Source of the DNA: Beaufortia kweichowensis
Taxonomy: Eukaryota > Chordata > Actinopteri > Cypriniformes > Gastromyzontidae
DNA: 64,000 nt
Assembly (NCBI GenBank): GCA_019155185.1
Contig: CM032807.1
Coordinates: 11,188,700 to 11,252,699 of the forward strand
Direction of reading: 5' to 3'
Part shown: positions 1-11,039 of the stretch, in pieces
Layout: each line of letters starts with the position of its first letter
How positions within the stretch are numbered: position 1 is the stretch's first letter
Made by a program: the position numbers and the translations under genes
The notes under the pieces: generated by a model
Seen by the model: the letters and a program-made list of their open reading frames with translations, nothing else
Database searches by the model: none
What the model was told of the DNA's origin: nothing

Positions 1-235
1 CGCTTCCAGGAGACCACAGAGAAGTTTGATCGTATTTCATAATGCAAGAGGCCCACATGCCAGCTTGATAAAGAGATAAACACGATCTATTTCACGAGAC
101 CCCCGGAGCTTCATGTTCACACACATGCACGCACGTTATACCAGCGTAATCGGCCCACCCTCGCTGTCTCATTTAACTCCTCTCTGGGTTTCCTTCTCAG
201 TTCACTAGACTCAGTGGCTCTCTTATGATAGATGG

Positions 236-260
236 CTTCTCTCTCTCTCTTTCTCTCTCT
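236..260. repeat. short CT-rich microsatellite
   Basis: An imperfect CT dinucleotide run interrupted by TTT. Nothing else is recognisable in the first 430 bases. Confidence 0.85.
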
Positions 261-550
261 GAGGGAAGACAGGTGCAAACTAATAATATTTCTTTTCTGC
301 CTCTAACCGATACCTGTGCCACATGTGGACTGCTTTGGTGTCACTGGCTCTAGCTCAAGTCCTATTCTGCATCAAAGGCTCCAACAGTAAACCTGCTAAA
401 GAGAGAGGCAGAGAGTAATGCGAGAGTGTGTTAATAGCTGCAAAGATTTAAGGGGGAGGTGACGGGCATTGGCCTGGCTGAGCATAGCATGCCATTTATA
501 TTAGAGGACATCAAACGGTCAGAGATAGATATAAAACTATATGTCCCTTT

Positions 551-682
<132 letters not shown>

Positions 683-720
683 ACTGTACAGTGAGTTGAA
701 GCATAATGTGTTATGAGGAC

Positions 721-1692
721 AGCTGCTGTATGCTTTGTCCTTTAGCAAATTTACCGACATTTAATTCTTATCTTGCTGATTATTGACTTTTTGGTTTACT
801 TACTGTCCAAAAACTTCTAACAGTTTGCAGAAAGACAAGTAATTGTATTTGAACCAACAAATATGCACAAATACATTTTGTACAAATAGACTTTTTTAGA
901 TTTTCTAAATTTTTTTTTTAAATCTATTTACAAATTGATTTTCCAAAGTGAGTTACAGTGCATTACAGTTATGTATTGGAAACATACAGATCGTAAAGCA
1001 GTTTTGTCTCACAACTATAGTTCAATTAATATATTTATAGTTGGGGTTATTTAAAGTCAAATAAAATTTTCTCATTTGTATATTTTTTTACTCAAATAGA
1101 CAGTTGGCTCTGAGACAGCAGCTGTATGTAAATTTTGGACCACTAATAGCAAAATCTGACACTAACCTGGTTGAGCCGATGCTGCTATATACTGGATGTT
1201 GATTTCAGGTTGCTTAAACAAACTAGCAGTGTTTAATCATAACAAGGTTTACACCTTTTTAGGTAAAATCAACCCACAGAAAGATCAGAAAAAAACATTT
1301 TTAACATTGAGAAAGCCTCTGATACCCTGTGGTTTACTTTCTTGTAAATTTTCTTACTCTTTCTGAGAGAAAAACTTGTTTCCAGACTCTGGCAAATTGT
1401 GTGGGAATTTTGCTACATTTTTTCCAAGGTTTCAATAAACTAACTAAAGCAAACCACATGGTTTGTTCTGTGTTTATCTTGTAATGTCAAGTTAGTTTGT
1501 GGGCATCCTTTTGTTCCATGAGGTGTGGGACAAACACAGTGATAAACTACATAAAAGCACAGAATGTTGTCATGTTTGAATGTGCCTCAACTTGGTGTTA
1601 GCTATTTTCAGAGACATCCAGCTAAATTTGATTTTAAACTTTTTGTTGTGCAAGCATCACAACATTTTATTAGCTTTCTCTGACAACAAGAG
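721..1692. other. AT-rich unique-looking DNA, no gene seen
   Basis: AT-rich sequence with a poly-T tract near 908. Apart from a short SINE-tail remnant at 942-969, I see no exon, RNA gene or complete repeat. Confidence 0.6.
942..969 (-). repeat. SINE 3'-tail remnant
   Basis: The segment reading CCAAAGTGAGTTACAGTGCA resembles the conserved tail of a teleost tRNA-derived SINE (on the other strand TGTAAGTCGCTTTGG). Only about 28 bases can be aligned by eye, so this is an old fragment. Confidence 0.45.
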
Positions 1693-1924
1693 TTAAAGGG
1701 ATAGTTCACCCAAAAATAAAAATGTTGTCACAATTTGACACTCATTGACTTCCATTGTATCTTGTGTCCATACTATGAAAGTGAATGTGTGCCGGTTACC
1801 AGCGTTTTGCTAAATATCTTCTTCTGTGTTCTGCTTAAGCAAGAAAGTCATACAGGTTTGACATGACATGAGGGTGAGTAAATAATAAAATAATTTTTAT
1901 TTTTGGGTGAACTATCCCAGTAAA
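1693..1924 (+). mobile_element. MITE with AAAGGGATAGTTCACCC ends
   Basis: Both termini are present: TTAAAGGGATAGTTCACCC at the left, and its inverse GGGTGAACTATCCC at the right (about 1906-1919). The interior carries the family's usual words: CATTGACTTCCATTGTA, AAATATCTTCTTCTGTGTTC and GTCATACAGGTTTGACATGA. It is a non-autonomous DNA element family recalled as abundant in cyprinids. Other copies lie at 25383-25674, 63719-63852, 11040-11262 and 35029-35205. The right terminus has one substitution (CCCAG instead of CCCTT). Confidence 0.85.
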
Positions 1925-2180
1925 ATGTCTTGTTTTGAGGATGTTGGATTGGTCCAACTTTTCCAATCCAAGCACCTAAATGTTTTAACCCCTTGAACAA
2001 TTTTTAAAACATTCACTTCTGTCTTCGGCTGGCCTGATCAAATAGTGTTGGGACTGAGTTGGGATTGCAGAATTTTAGGTTGATGGTTGATGAATGATAG
2101 TGTATAAAGGGTTTCCTGTGGCTGCAGGATGTGGAAATGGTGGCCTATAGCGTGAGTTTATAATAAAGCATAGTGTAGGG

Positions 2181-2374
2181 CAGGGATGGGCAAACTCGGT
2201 CCTGGAGGGTCGCTGTCCTGCAGAGTTTAGTTCCAACCCCAGTTAAACACACCTGAACCAGCTAATCAAGGTCTAATTAGGCATACAAGAAACTTTGAAG
2301 CAGGTGTGTTGAGGCAAGCTGGAGCTAAACTTTGCAGGACAGCGGCCCTCCAGGACCGAGCTAGCCCATCCCTG
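2181..2374 (+). mobile_element. non-autonomous hAT MITE, 194 bp
   Basis: Terminal inverted repeats of about 50 bases start CAGGGATGGGCAAACTCGG at the left and end CCGAGCTAGCCCATCCCTG at the right, with few mismatches. The element is flanked by a perfect 8-bp direct repeat GTGTAGGG (2173-2180 and 2375-2382), which is the length made by hAT transposases. The interior is too short to code. The family (ends like CAGGG..GGTCCTGGAGGG) is common in teleosts. Confidence 0.95.
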
Positions 2375-2382
2375 GTGTAGGG

Positions 2383-3582
2383 GCTACTGGGGCAATACAT
2401 GTGAACTACAGTATAGAGAACACATTTTGCTATGTTGTGAAAACATTTTGTCTGTGGAAAGGTCTTTTGGTATTACATTTTGGACATTACCACACATTTG
2501 TTTAGGGGGGCAATGCTATTTAAATCCATGATTGATATGGCTTATAATTTGTAGCATTATATTTGACAAACAGCTCAGCCTTCTAAAGGTATTTTAGATT
2601 TAAATGTCTGTTTAGTTTATTTTTCTTACTTAATTATGGCCGTGTTTCTTCCCTAAATGAGCCTGATTTCACAACAAGCATGATAAATACATACTTCAAA
2701 ATTATTTTGGTTGTCAAGACAAAATCCATCATCCCTGACATGACTTTATTTGCAACACAATTTAACAGCCTAAGTGAAACGCATAACTAATGTTTCAGAT
2801 TTCACCACTGACATATCATGTTGACATATCATGGGCCATTGTTTTGCAAAGACCTCACACCCAATGAAAATAAAGCTGTGTGCCATAACTTCCTTTCTTT
2901 CTGCTGAAGTCTGACAGGCTGGGAATAAATATAAGTTGCATTTATGGGAAGTTTTACCGCTCTAGATTTGCCTGTTGGCATCTGAACGCAAGCAATGATG
3001 CTGATCGAATAGCTTTGTCTTGTTTTTCTGTCATTTGACCAGTACTGGGAAGTTTTGCATCTTCCAATCATAAAACCTAGTTGTTTACCACAGTGTAAAC
3101 ACAGTCCAATAACATTCAGGAACATTTTGTTCAAGAGTGCAAAATGAGTTCAAAACAATCTTCGCCATTGCACAAAACTTTCATCAGACATTTCAGCTGT
3201 GCAAAATGGATATTTCTGTGATAATGCAAGTTAAATGTCATATTAGATTTTAGTTTTAGGCATAAGAAATTAAACTTAAGCTGTGATGGTGTTTTCTTCT
3301 GAACTGTAACGTATATCAGAGTTAAATGGCTTAAATGAAAGAACAATGTAGAACAGACCTTGATTTTGTTCTTTGGGAATTGATTGGATCGTTGGAAGCC
3401 TGCCCTTTCAAAAGTCAATATACTGTTGTCCCGCCTTCATCATACAGGAAAGACATGTTGTTAAGAAAGGGAGGGGAAGTTCATGTTTTTGACTGAAGAA
3501 TATCAGGGCATATGATTTTTGAAAAAAAAAATTACCATCATTGATAAACCATTTGTAATAAACACAGCAATATTCTATTAAA
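2383..3582. other. no recognisable gene or repeat
   Basis: AT-rich sequence. Two minus-strand open frames near 2829-3418 show no domain, no coding bias I can see, and no partner exons. I treat the stretch as non-coding. Confidence 0.55.
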
Positions 3583-3872
3583 TTAACCTTTTAACTGTCA
3601 TTGTCACCTGTTTTTTTCCCTATTCACTGTCACCTGTTTTTTTTCGCTATTCACTTTAATATTTCATAGTTGAATTTTAATTTTATCATGGCAACCTATA
3701 AATTGATGGAAAGGTAAAAGACTCAAGATGAAATAATTGGCCAATTTTCATAACAATTAACATAAAAATTTTTTAATGTTAAACAAAAAATATTTTATAT
3801 CTAAAAATGTTATGTGCATTTGTGCATTTTCATGTGTTTACTCAATTTCTGCTTTGACAGTTATCAGGTTAA
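3583..3872 (+). mobile_element. TTAA-flanked MITE (piggyBac-like), copy A
   Basis: Flanked by TTAA at 3583-3586 and 3869-3872. The inverted ends are CCTTTTAACTGTCA at the left and TGACAGTTATCAGG at the right. TTAA duplication with CC-starting ends is the hallmark of piggyBac elements; assignment to that superfamily is inference. The interior is very AT-rich and shares blocks with six other copies in this window (GTTGAATTTTAAT, AAATTGATGGAAAGG, CATTTTCATGTGT). About 26 bases near 3605-3655 are duplicated in tandem. Confidence 0.8.
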
Positions 3873-4061
3873 CAATTATTAGTTTTGATTCCTTGGTGGC
3901 TTTAATAATAGCAAAAAATGCAGTTTTAACACATTATTATGTAGATGAACAGAATAACTAGCAATGAGACTTACTGTAACTAGCTGGCAACATTGTATAT
4001 TACTGTAAAATGCCCGGTAAGGTCTAACAGTGTACAGAAAAACCAGAAAAAAGCTGAAAAT

Positions 4062-4091
4062 GTGTCTCTGCCCATAAAAAGGCAGAGACAC
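4062..4091. repeat. perfect 11-bp stem hairpin
   Basis: GTGTCTCTGCC (4062-4072), an 8-base loop, then GGCAGAGACAC (4081-4091). No T-run follows to suggest a Pol III terminator. Confidence 0.8.
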
Positions 4092-5078
4092 TGTTATTTC
4101 AGGAAGTTGCATAAAATCAGATTAGAGTTTATTAGATTTTTGTGTGAACAAACTGTGGCAGTTTGTGGGCTTGTTGCCTGAAGCCAAAAGTATAGTTTGG
4201 ATTAGGTGTTTAATTGTTCCAGGAGCAGTAGACATGGATACAGAACCATGGCTAAATCATATTATGCTTGCAGATCACCCAGTGGAGTTACATTGGTTAG
4301 CTGCTGTGTGTTGCACATCAACAGTATTTCTGCAATACACCTTTCTAGCCATTACATGCTTTCCCAGTATCGTGAATAAAATTATGACCATATGCTATAA
4401 TCCCTGTTGAGATGCTTGAGGCCCACTGCAAAGCAGGAGTGTATATGTGTGTGAGTGTCTGTTAATGATATTTAAGAATTAGATGGAGTCTTCTTGCAGA
4501 GTCGCCATGTGGAACTGTTTTAGAGAACAAGGTATCGAAATGAGCCACCTGTAAGATATTAAAGTCCAAGTTACAGCTACACGCTGATGAGTGAGAGCGT
4601 TTCAGCTGATGGAGAACTGCCGAGTGTACATTGATGTGTTTTTGTCTGTACGGAATGTCTAGCTATTTTTCACAAAAGTCCACACCTGTGATACATTACA
4701 CGTAAGTTCACGCCCAGCACTATAGCGCACACACACACACACACGCTAACAGATGCCTACAATTTAACATCACCAGAAAAATAAAGCAATGTAGTCCAAC
4801 CACTACAAAGTCCCTGCAGACTACACCGAACAGTGTAAATTAAACAAACTTTATAGTAACAGTCATTTTAGTTCACTGCTGTCTGACAGCTCTTCCTGTT
4901 CCTATGGAAATTTTTGTTAGAGAAACAGGACTCAGTCATTAACGCTTAAATGGTGGTATGCATAAGATCTCATCTAATTACCATTTTCCTTTAGGTACAG
5001 GAAGCAAAACTGAGTTTCCTTTACTGCTGTAAAAATACATGGAAGTGTCTGCCACATATTTATACAAGAACATGACCA
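4092..5078. other. no recognisable gene; (CA)n at 4728-4744
   Basis: An 88-codon frame at 4144-4410 resembles no protein I know. A short CA repeat sits at 4728-4744. Nothing else can be supported. Confidence 0.55.
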
Positions 5079-5170
5079 CAGTGGTCCAAAGAGTATTTGG
5101 ACACCTATGACATAATATATGAATGTCATGGTATTTATTAAAAAAACAAATAGTATGTAAATACATTATG
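5079..5170 (+). repeat. Tc1/mariner-like terminal repeat fragment
   Basis: Begins CAGTGGTCCAAAGAGTATTT followed by GGACAC, the form of terminal repeat seen in Tc1-like MITEs. It resembles the ends of the element at 47982-48403. The opposite end was not found. Confidence 0.45.
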
Positions 5171-5305
5171 CTAAATCCTTTTTCATAGTTAATACTTGTA
5201 TATAATTACTTGTATTCCGCAGGTGTATTCACAGGTGCTCCAGCAGAGTTATTAGATATTAGTTATTAAGATAGCTTTTATCTTTCCCTGCTCATGTCAT
5301 TCTGG

Positions 5306-5384
5306 GTTTTTTTTTGCTGTAAAGCTGCTTTGAACCAGTGCTACATTGTTAAAGCGCTATACAAATAAACTTGAACTTGAAAGT
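5306..5384 (+). repeat. retroposon 3' tail (GCTGCTTTGAA type)
   Basis: Contains GTAAAGCTGCTTTGAACC, AAAGCGCTATACAAATAAAC and a terminal short repeat TTGAACTTGAA. This is the familiar 3' tail of a teleost SINE or its partner LINE. The body upstream is not recognisable. Confidence 0.55.
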
Positions 5385-5621
5385 TCATTACATCAACTAT
5401 GGACATATTCCACTTCATATTCCACTTCCAACGATCTCCAGATACTGTAACGTTTTCTTAAGTTTTAAAAATATATATGTAGTATTTCAAAGTTTAAAAG
5501 CTTGCTAATTGCATCTGTACCCCTGTATAATAATAATGTAATATATGCCACTCGTTTTAATTAGGTAATGCAATTTAATTATTACACCTTGTGCTTTTAG
5601 TTTAGATTTTGTTTATCTTAC

Positions 5622-5830
5622 ACGGTAAAAATTAAAAGGAGGATTTACTCAGGAACTTCAAAACTGAATTGAAAGTTTTCGCAGAAACTGCCAAGACTGC
5701 TAATGGTTCCTCAGAGACCCACCCTTTGTAAAAAAAAGGTGCCTTGAGGTCCTCCTGATGGTTCCGCCAATGTGACAGTGTGAAGAACCCCAAATGGTTC
5801 CTCCAGGATCTTTTAATATTTTCAGTGTAG
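5622..5830 (+). repeat. GGTTCCT-rich MITE-like repeat, copy 1
   Basis: Shares ordered blocks with 57238-57362: an AAAAAAGGTGC block, GATGGTTC, GAAGAACC, AAATGGTTCCT and GGATCTTTT. The ends look like a loose inverted pair (CACGGTAAAAAT and TTTTCAGTGTAG). Recognised as a recurrent fish repeat; no coding capacity. Confidence 0.6.
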
Positions 5831-5934
5831 TATTTTGTGTTTCAATCTGTTGACTCAAGATCCCTAAACTTACACCATCATCCTGATTTCTTAAATCCAT
5901 TATCCTATATTTTGTACACTGTGCAGCTCATCTC

Positions 5935-6390
5935 AAGATCTCATTTGTATGTTATAGTACGATTTGTCTTCTTCCCAGTGACGTTAGGGGCGGGGTTAGG
6001 GAAGGGCCTTTATCGTTGCTTTTTGCTACTATGTTGCTTTTTGCTAATATGTGACCCAGTCTGTGAAAACCCAGCTAAAATCATTTTTTGTGATTTTTCT
6101 GTTTTCTACATAAAATCATTCTACGTAATGTAAAGAATATTCTGTGATAATTTAACATTGATATCTTTAATATTGTCTGAGTAATGTCATGTCAAAGATT
6201 GAAATCATAGTGAAATTAATAGGTGAATTCAAACTTTAATGCTCGTTATCTCAGAATTTGATTTTTAGACTTTAGCCTGGTTTTCACAGACAGGGTCACA
6301 TATGTATTTGTATGAGTTACATCGTACAAATTCGTATGAATTAGCCAACTTGTAAAATATGTATGAATTCACGTGAGATCAGGCTGGACT
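5935..6390. repeat. GTACGAATT-type cyprinid repeat, split by a MITE
   Basis: The left part (5935-6045) has the CAGTGACGTTAGGGGCGGGG block. The right part (6303-6390) has ACAAATTCGTATGAATTAGC, CAACTTGTAAAAT and GTGAGATCAGGCTGG. These are the two halves of a repeat also seen at 19600-19790, 22165-22390 and 49797-49885. A second element (6049-6302) interrupts it. Confidence 0.65.
6049..6302 (+). mobile_element. MITE with TATGTGACCC ends, nested
   Basis: Left end TATGTGACCCAGTCTGTGAA and right end TTTTCACAGACAGGGTCACA are an inverted pair of about 30 bases with a few mismatches. The interior has no long frame. It sits inside the repeat of 5935-6390, so it inserted later. A TA dinucleotide flanks both ends, but I cannot fix the duplication length. 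Confidence 0.75.
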
Positions 6391-7463
6391 GTCAAAGTCT
6401 AGAATCGGCTCCAGTCAGAAGAAACAGTCTTTAGGTGTGTTCTGTTCAGTCTTAAAATGTTTCAGCTAGTCAATAAGTATGTCCTTAAAACAGAAAGAAT
6501 CAAACAACTTTTAAATGTTTCCTGGGTTTAGGAGATATTTAATCAAAGAAACTTTGGAAAAAGTGATGGGGCGTTTGCGTACATGTGGGTTTGGAAGTGA
6601 AAGCTAGTCCACAGGATATGAGATGTTGGTGCTATCAGGGCAGACAGCAGAACGATGAGCAGCGGTTTCGATGGGTTGTGCGAAAACAGGAAGACCTGCT
6701 GATTGATCACAGCCTGGGTGCTGTACAGGTTTCTGACAAAGGTATTGTGCATTTGTTTGTGTGATATTTTTGAGGTGTGATCCCATCTGCTTTTGTAGGG
6801 TTTATTTTAGTTAGTAACAGTGAAAAGTATTGAAATACTTCAAGTAGTAAACAAATAAAATGGCAGAAACCAGTAGAGTTTCACATAGTGCCATAGTAAG
6901 AAGCAGCACTTCTTAGCTTCCTTAGCTACTTTTCTTGGCTAAAAAATGTATGAAAAAGAGGTGTTCTAAGCTTGTTGATCCAACCTCAGCAGTCCTACCT
7001 GAGCCATTCTGTGTTTGTCCATTGTAAGTCTAAACCATTGCTCCTAGCAGGGGCTGTTTTGCTTTGGTTGGCACAGACCTCTTTACAAACAGGAAACTGG
7101 TGTACTGCTGTAAATCTGACTGTTGACATTGTGACTGGGTCGTGACCCTTGACACTGACATTGGATAAGCCGTACATAAGCTCGGCGTGGGGAACAGAAT
7201 TGATCAATAAGGTAATCCGTTTACTATCTGTAACATCATTAGGGCCTTTTGGCATTCTGTGACTCCATAAATGGATTGAAGAACTGATGATATTTATTTA
7301 TAAAGTTTTACTTCAAAACAATTTTAAAGACATTCTATAATTACTAAAATTATAGAATAAAATATAATTATATGCATATGCAATACACTATACACTCCAA
7401 ATACACTACATTTTGTTTAAAACTACCTTAAAATGAAACTTCCCTTGACATGAATTTAGTAGT
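6391..7463. other. no recognisable gene or repeat
   Basis: Small minus-strand open frames at 6543-6786 and 6995-7255 have no identifiable motifs. Treated as non-coding. Confidence 0.5.
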
Positions 7464-7575
7464 ACTTTGATTTAAAATGACTTACAGTGCATTCAGTTTT
7501 TGTTCTTATTACCATTTTATCATTTTGTGTGTTCCCTGGGAATTGAACCCATGACCTCGGAACCCACCAATCCTT
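7464..7575 (-). repeat. tRNA-derived SINE fragment
   Basis: On the minus strand a B-box-like word GGGTTCAATTCCC (7538-7550) is followed by AGGGAACACAC. Next come TGAATGCACTGTAAGTCATT and a degraded tail. This order matches the 3' two-thirds of a teleost tRNA-derived SINE. The A-box half is not recognisable, so the copy is 5'-truncated or decayed. Confidence 0.7.
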
Positions 7576-7589
7576 AGGTATATTCACGT

Positions 7590-7665
7590 TCCATGGTATT
7601 TAAATTTAAATACAGTACAGTACTGGTACTACCATGGTGCCTGACATTATTATGGTACTTTTTGG
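7590..7665. repeat. CCATGGTA palindromic repeat fragment
   Basis: Holds CCATGGTATTTAAATTTAAA and ACTACCATGGTGCC, overlapping palindromes around CCATGG. Similar words (GGTACCATGTAAAAGCCATGG) occur at 13981-14001, next to the gypsy insertion. Confidence 0.45.
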
Positions 7666-8064
7666 TCCAATTGGTCATATTATATAATTTGGGAGTTACA
7701 CTGCATGATCATATTTTTCTGTAAGTCATGTTGCTGACTTCAATATTATTCACCGTTAACTGACTTGCAAAAACTCACATGCAAAAACATGCCTCACACT
7801 TTATAGTGTTTCAGTACTCACTAAATAATTTAAGAATACAGTATGATGACACACAGAGTTAATTCCTCTGAGTAATGCTTTCTTCACTAGCCGATTCAAA
7901 CTGAGAGGTCATGGTGTTTTCCAACACACTATGCTTATTGTGTGTCATTACTTTGGAATTCTGGATACAGAGTAAGAGATATGGGATTCTGAAACAAATG
8001 ATTCACTTTTGATTTATTCCCAAATCTAACACATGTAACGTTGCTTAACTTTGACTTGGTTTGT

Positions 8065-8298
8065 GGGTCACATTGCTCCTTCTAAGATTATGCTGAAAAA
8101 CCTTCATCAAGTCTCTTCATCAAGATTCTGCAATACTTTTGTATTCCCTTGTTTGTGGTCATTTAATATTATAAATGTTGATCATTGTAATTGAAAAACT
8201 TACTGTTGAACTTTCATATTGCTAAGAAATCTGATTTGTCTGCTTTAGGCACAATGTATAACCAACATAGCCACTGGAGGACTACTACAATGTGACCC
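8065..8298. repeat. possible MITE with GGGTCACATTG ends
   Basis: GGGTCACATTG (8065-8075) and CAATGTGACCC (8288-8298) are a perfect 11-bp inverted pair 212 bases apart. The ends resemble those of the 6049-6302 MITE but the interior does not. No duplication identified. Confidence 0.35.
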
Positions 8299-9501
8299 TT
8301 AATTTCACAAAGATTCGCAATTTGTTATCACCAAGAAATTCTTATTTTTAAAGAGGTAAAATGCCACAGCATAATGAGCCTAAACAGATTAGGAACGGAC
8401 AAATTCTGCATACTTTAAAATCCCGTGTGTCAAATTTCTCTTTGTTTGTGACTGTTGAAATTCAGATTACTTTAGTTTTAGCAGCCTGTAAAAAAATGAA
8501 TACTGCTGGAAGTAATAAAACATGTTCAGGAGTGTTACTCCTAGGCTGGAAACATACTTTACACAAATACATAAACTTAGGCTTAAGTGCTTAGCTAAGG
8601 GATAATTGCATTGGGCAATAAATTACATGTTGCATTTTCCAAACCATTTTAGTAAAAACAGAGCAGGATATAAAAATCATAAAGCAGGATGTAAATTCAA
8701 AGCAGGATATATTAATATAATTAAAGCAAAATTTGTTTGTACATTATAACCTATACTTATTACAAACACATTAAACAAAGTTTAATGATCATCATGTTTC
8801 AAAATATATTTTTCATTATACACTCTAAACAACGTTTAATAAAGGGAGTTGTGTAACTTTTTCTCTGTTTTCCACGAGCGCAGAAAGATGGGCTTTATAA
8901 TCACTATGCAAAGTGTCTTCAGAGGTTTAGCACAAAGTGTGTTTTTCAGGATGTAGCCTGAAATAGTCTCATTTCTAAAAGGGTCAAGTGAGACAACATT
9001 AAATTGGGTTGTAAAAGAAAGCTACTTTTGTTTGCGTGCACAAAGCATCTTCTTTCTCTGAACTCTCATCTTACTCACTCTCTTCTTCCTGTCCTCATTT
9101 GCCGGCACCCCTTGTGTACCCACACAGTTACAGTTCACAGGTCAGTGGTCTGTGGCTGAATAATGTGTGAATTGTATCATCTCTAGCACACACCCAGTCA
9201 TGCATCTGTTTCTCACTCTGTTTCTCTGAAAAGAAAAAGCAGTTTTAAAGAGATTTGAATGGATTACAGGATGGAAAGACTGACTAAACTTCCCCCGGGC
9301 ACAAAAATGAGATAAAGGACAGTAGAAGTGAGAGGAAAAAGAAACAGGATGTTCTGACTGAGATAAATGTCAGACGTCATTTTGGGAGGGGCATGTATAA
9401 AGCTCAAATTCATTATGGTGTGAACTCAATCTCTGATTGACTTGTATACTTATATAACTTATATATTTAAACAGAATAAATTTGACAGTAGATCACAAAA
9501 T
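8299..9501. other. unique-looking DNA, no gene seen
   Basis: No coding signal. A small cluster of GCAGGAT(A/G)TA units occurs near 8663-8710. The part from 9130 onward matters because words from it recur inside the gypsy element (see findings). Confidence 0.55.
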
Positions 9502-9663
9502 CAAAATCAGTTAAAACACTAAGAATTTGTTTGTGTTACAATATTCTCAAGTTATTGTTAACTGTGGGTGGCTATGAAAAAACAAAATCAGTTAAAACAC
9601 TAAGAATTTGTTTGTGTTACAATATTCTCAAGTTATTGTTAACTATGGGTGGCTATAAAAAAT
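9502..9663 (+). repeat. 81-bp tandem duplication, two copies
   Basis: Copies at 9502-9582 and 9583-9663 differ at only about three positions (for example GTGGGTGGCTATG against ATGGGTGGCTATA). It is non-coding and very recent by identity. Confidence 0.95.
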
Positions 9664-10182
9664 CATATTTTTCCCCATGATATATAATTTGACCTCTGTG
9701 TGTTCTCTTTGAGTAAATACACCCACCAGAGCTGCAGGTGGGACATTCCCCTACTGTTCTTGTCTAGAAAATCAAAACAGCAGTTTGAAACTTCAGAAAA
9801 TATTTGTAAAGGCTAGAGAAAGAGAAATAACCATCCATCCAATTTCACGAGCACTTTCTTTAGAGAAATCTGTAAAGAGAGTGAAACTGAAATGACATGC
9901 AAGTGATTATTGATTGTTGATGCTACTGTGAAGGCCACAGTTTTTGTAATAACACATAGCTTTCATATTTATTATTACTGGACATCACGTGGAATTTAGG
10001 GTTTTGAGAACCGAAGCCAATGTGATATGAAACATATAGTTTGGTTGCTAAATAAAAAAAGAGTAAAAGAGATTTACCTTACATATAATGTGTCCCATGT
10101 ACGATGTTTTGGTCTGTAACATTTACAAAACATAAATTCATTAATTCATGCATTGCATACTTGAGAATCCATTCTCTACCAG
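9664..10182. other. no recognisable gene or repeat
   Basis: AT-rich sequence without supported features. Parts of 9745-9898 recur as exact words within the gypsy element. Confidence 0.5.
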
Positions 10183-10235
10183 TTAACCTGTAAACCAGCT
10201 AAACTGTCACCGTTCCTCAGGAGGAACACCTGTGT

Positions 10236-10868
10236 TATTTCCTTATATATATATATATATTCTATATATTCTATATATATTCTATATTCTATATGAGAGT
10301 TTTCTAACATTTTTGAAAACACAAAACAAAACAGAATCCCACAAACAGTATAAAAAAATATATATATAAAAAATAAAAACAACACACACATACATGAACA
10401 TGCACCAGATACAGTAAAAGATACACACCTTAAACAAAGCCATACTTAATCAGACATAAACAGAATATTAAACATAGAAAGTTAAATTTCAACTCTTAAA
10501 AAGATAAGTGAGGAAGGGGCCCCAGATTTTATCAAATTTTTTATAAGCGTCAATCTTAGAGAAACGGATCCTTTCAAGCTTGAGGGCAGCAACCATCTCA
10601 GCCAGCCATTTATGAAAGCTGGGTGGTAAAGTGGACTTCCAATCCATCAATATAACCCATTTAGCCACCACCATACCAAACATAAGAGACAATTGCTGAG
10701 AATGTGTCAATGCTAATGTATGGTCAGAACATCCAAACAAAGCTAATTCAAGATCTGGACTGATGTCTTCTCCAAACACATTTGAGTACCACTGAAAAAT
10801 ATTTTTCCAAAACTCAGAAATCTCAGGGCAAAACCAAAAAGTATGAGCATGCGTGCCATCTGAGCTAT
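10236..10868 (-). mobile_element. 5'-truncated LINE, L1-like, 3' end only
   Basis: Minus-strand fragment made of the end of a LINE ORF2 (10489-10866) plus about 250 bases of AT-rich 3' UTR ending in a TATA-rich run (10240-10290). Heavy 5' truncation is usual for LINE copies. It lies inside TTAA MITE copy B. Clade is inferred from the C-terminal motif only. Confidence 0.75.
10489..10866 (-). pseudogene. LINE ORF2 C-terminal fragment
   Basis: An open frame of about 126 codons ends in a natural stop at 10489 and runs upstream without a stop to about 10866, well beyond the first methionine. Near its start it has the HAHTFWFCPEI motif, the zinc-knuckle-like H..C end region of L1-type reverse transcriptase proteins. 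It closes with the WGPFLTYLF motif typical of fish L1-like elements. In a full element this protein is the endonuclease/reverse transcriptase that copies LINE RNA into nicked DNA. Here the endonuclease and polymerase domains are absent, so the fragment cannot be active. The frame is still open, suggesting moderate age. Assignment to L1 rather than another LINE clade is inference. Confidence 0.8.
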
Positions 10869-11039
10869 ATTAGTTGAATTTTAATCTAATCATGACAAAC
10901 TATAAATTGATGGAAAGGTATAAGACTCAAAATTAAGTATTTGACAAATGTTCATAACAATAAACATAAACCAAAAAAATATAAAAAAATTTAATGTCAC
11001 TGTAATGTATAAAAATACCTTAAATGACAGTAATGTTCT

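Noticed and set aside
4144..4410. 88-codon frame as a small membrane protein
   Set aside because: The hydrophobic look is expected from AT-rich DNA; no conserved motif, signal or partner exon.
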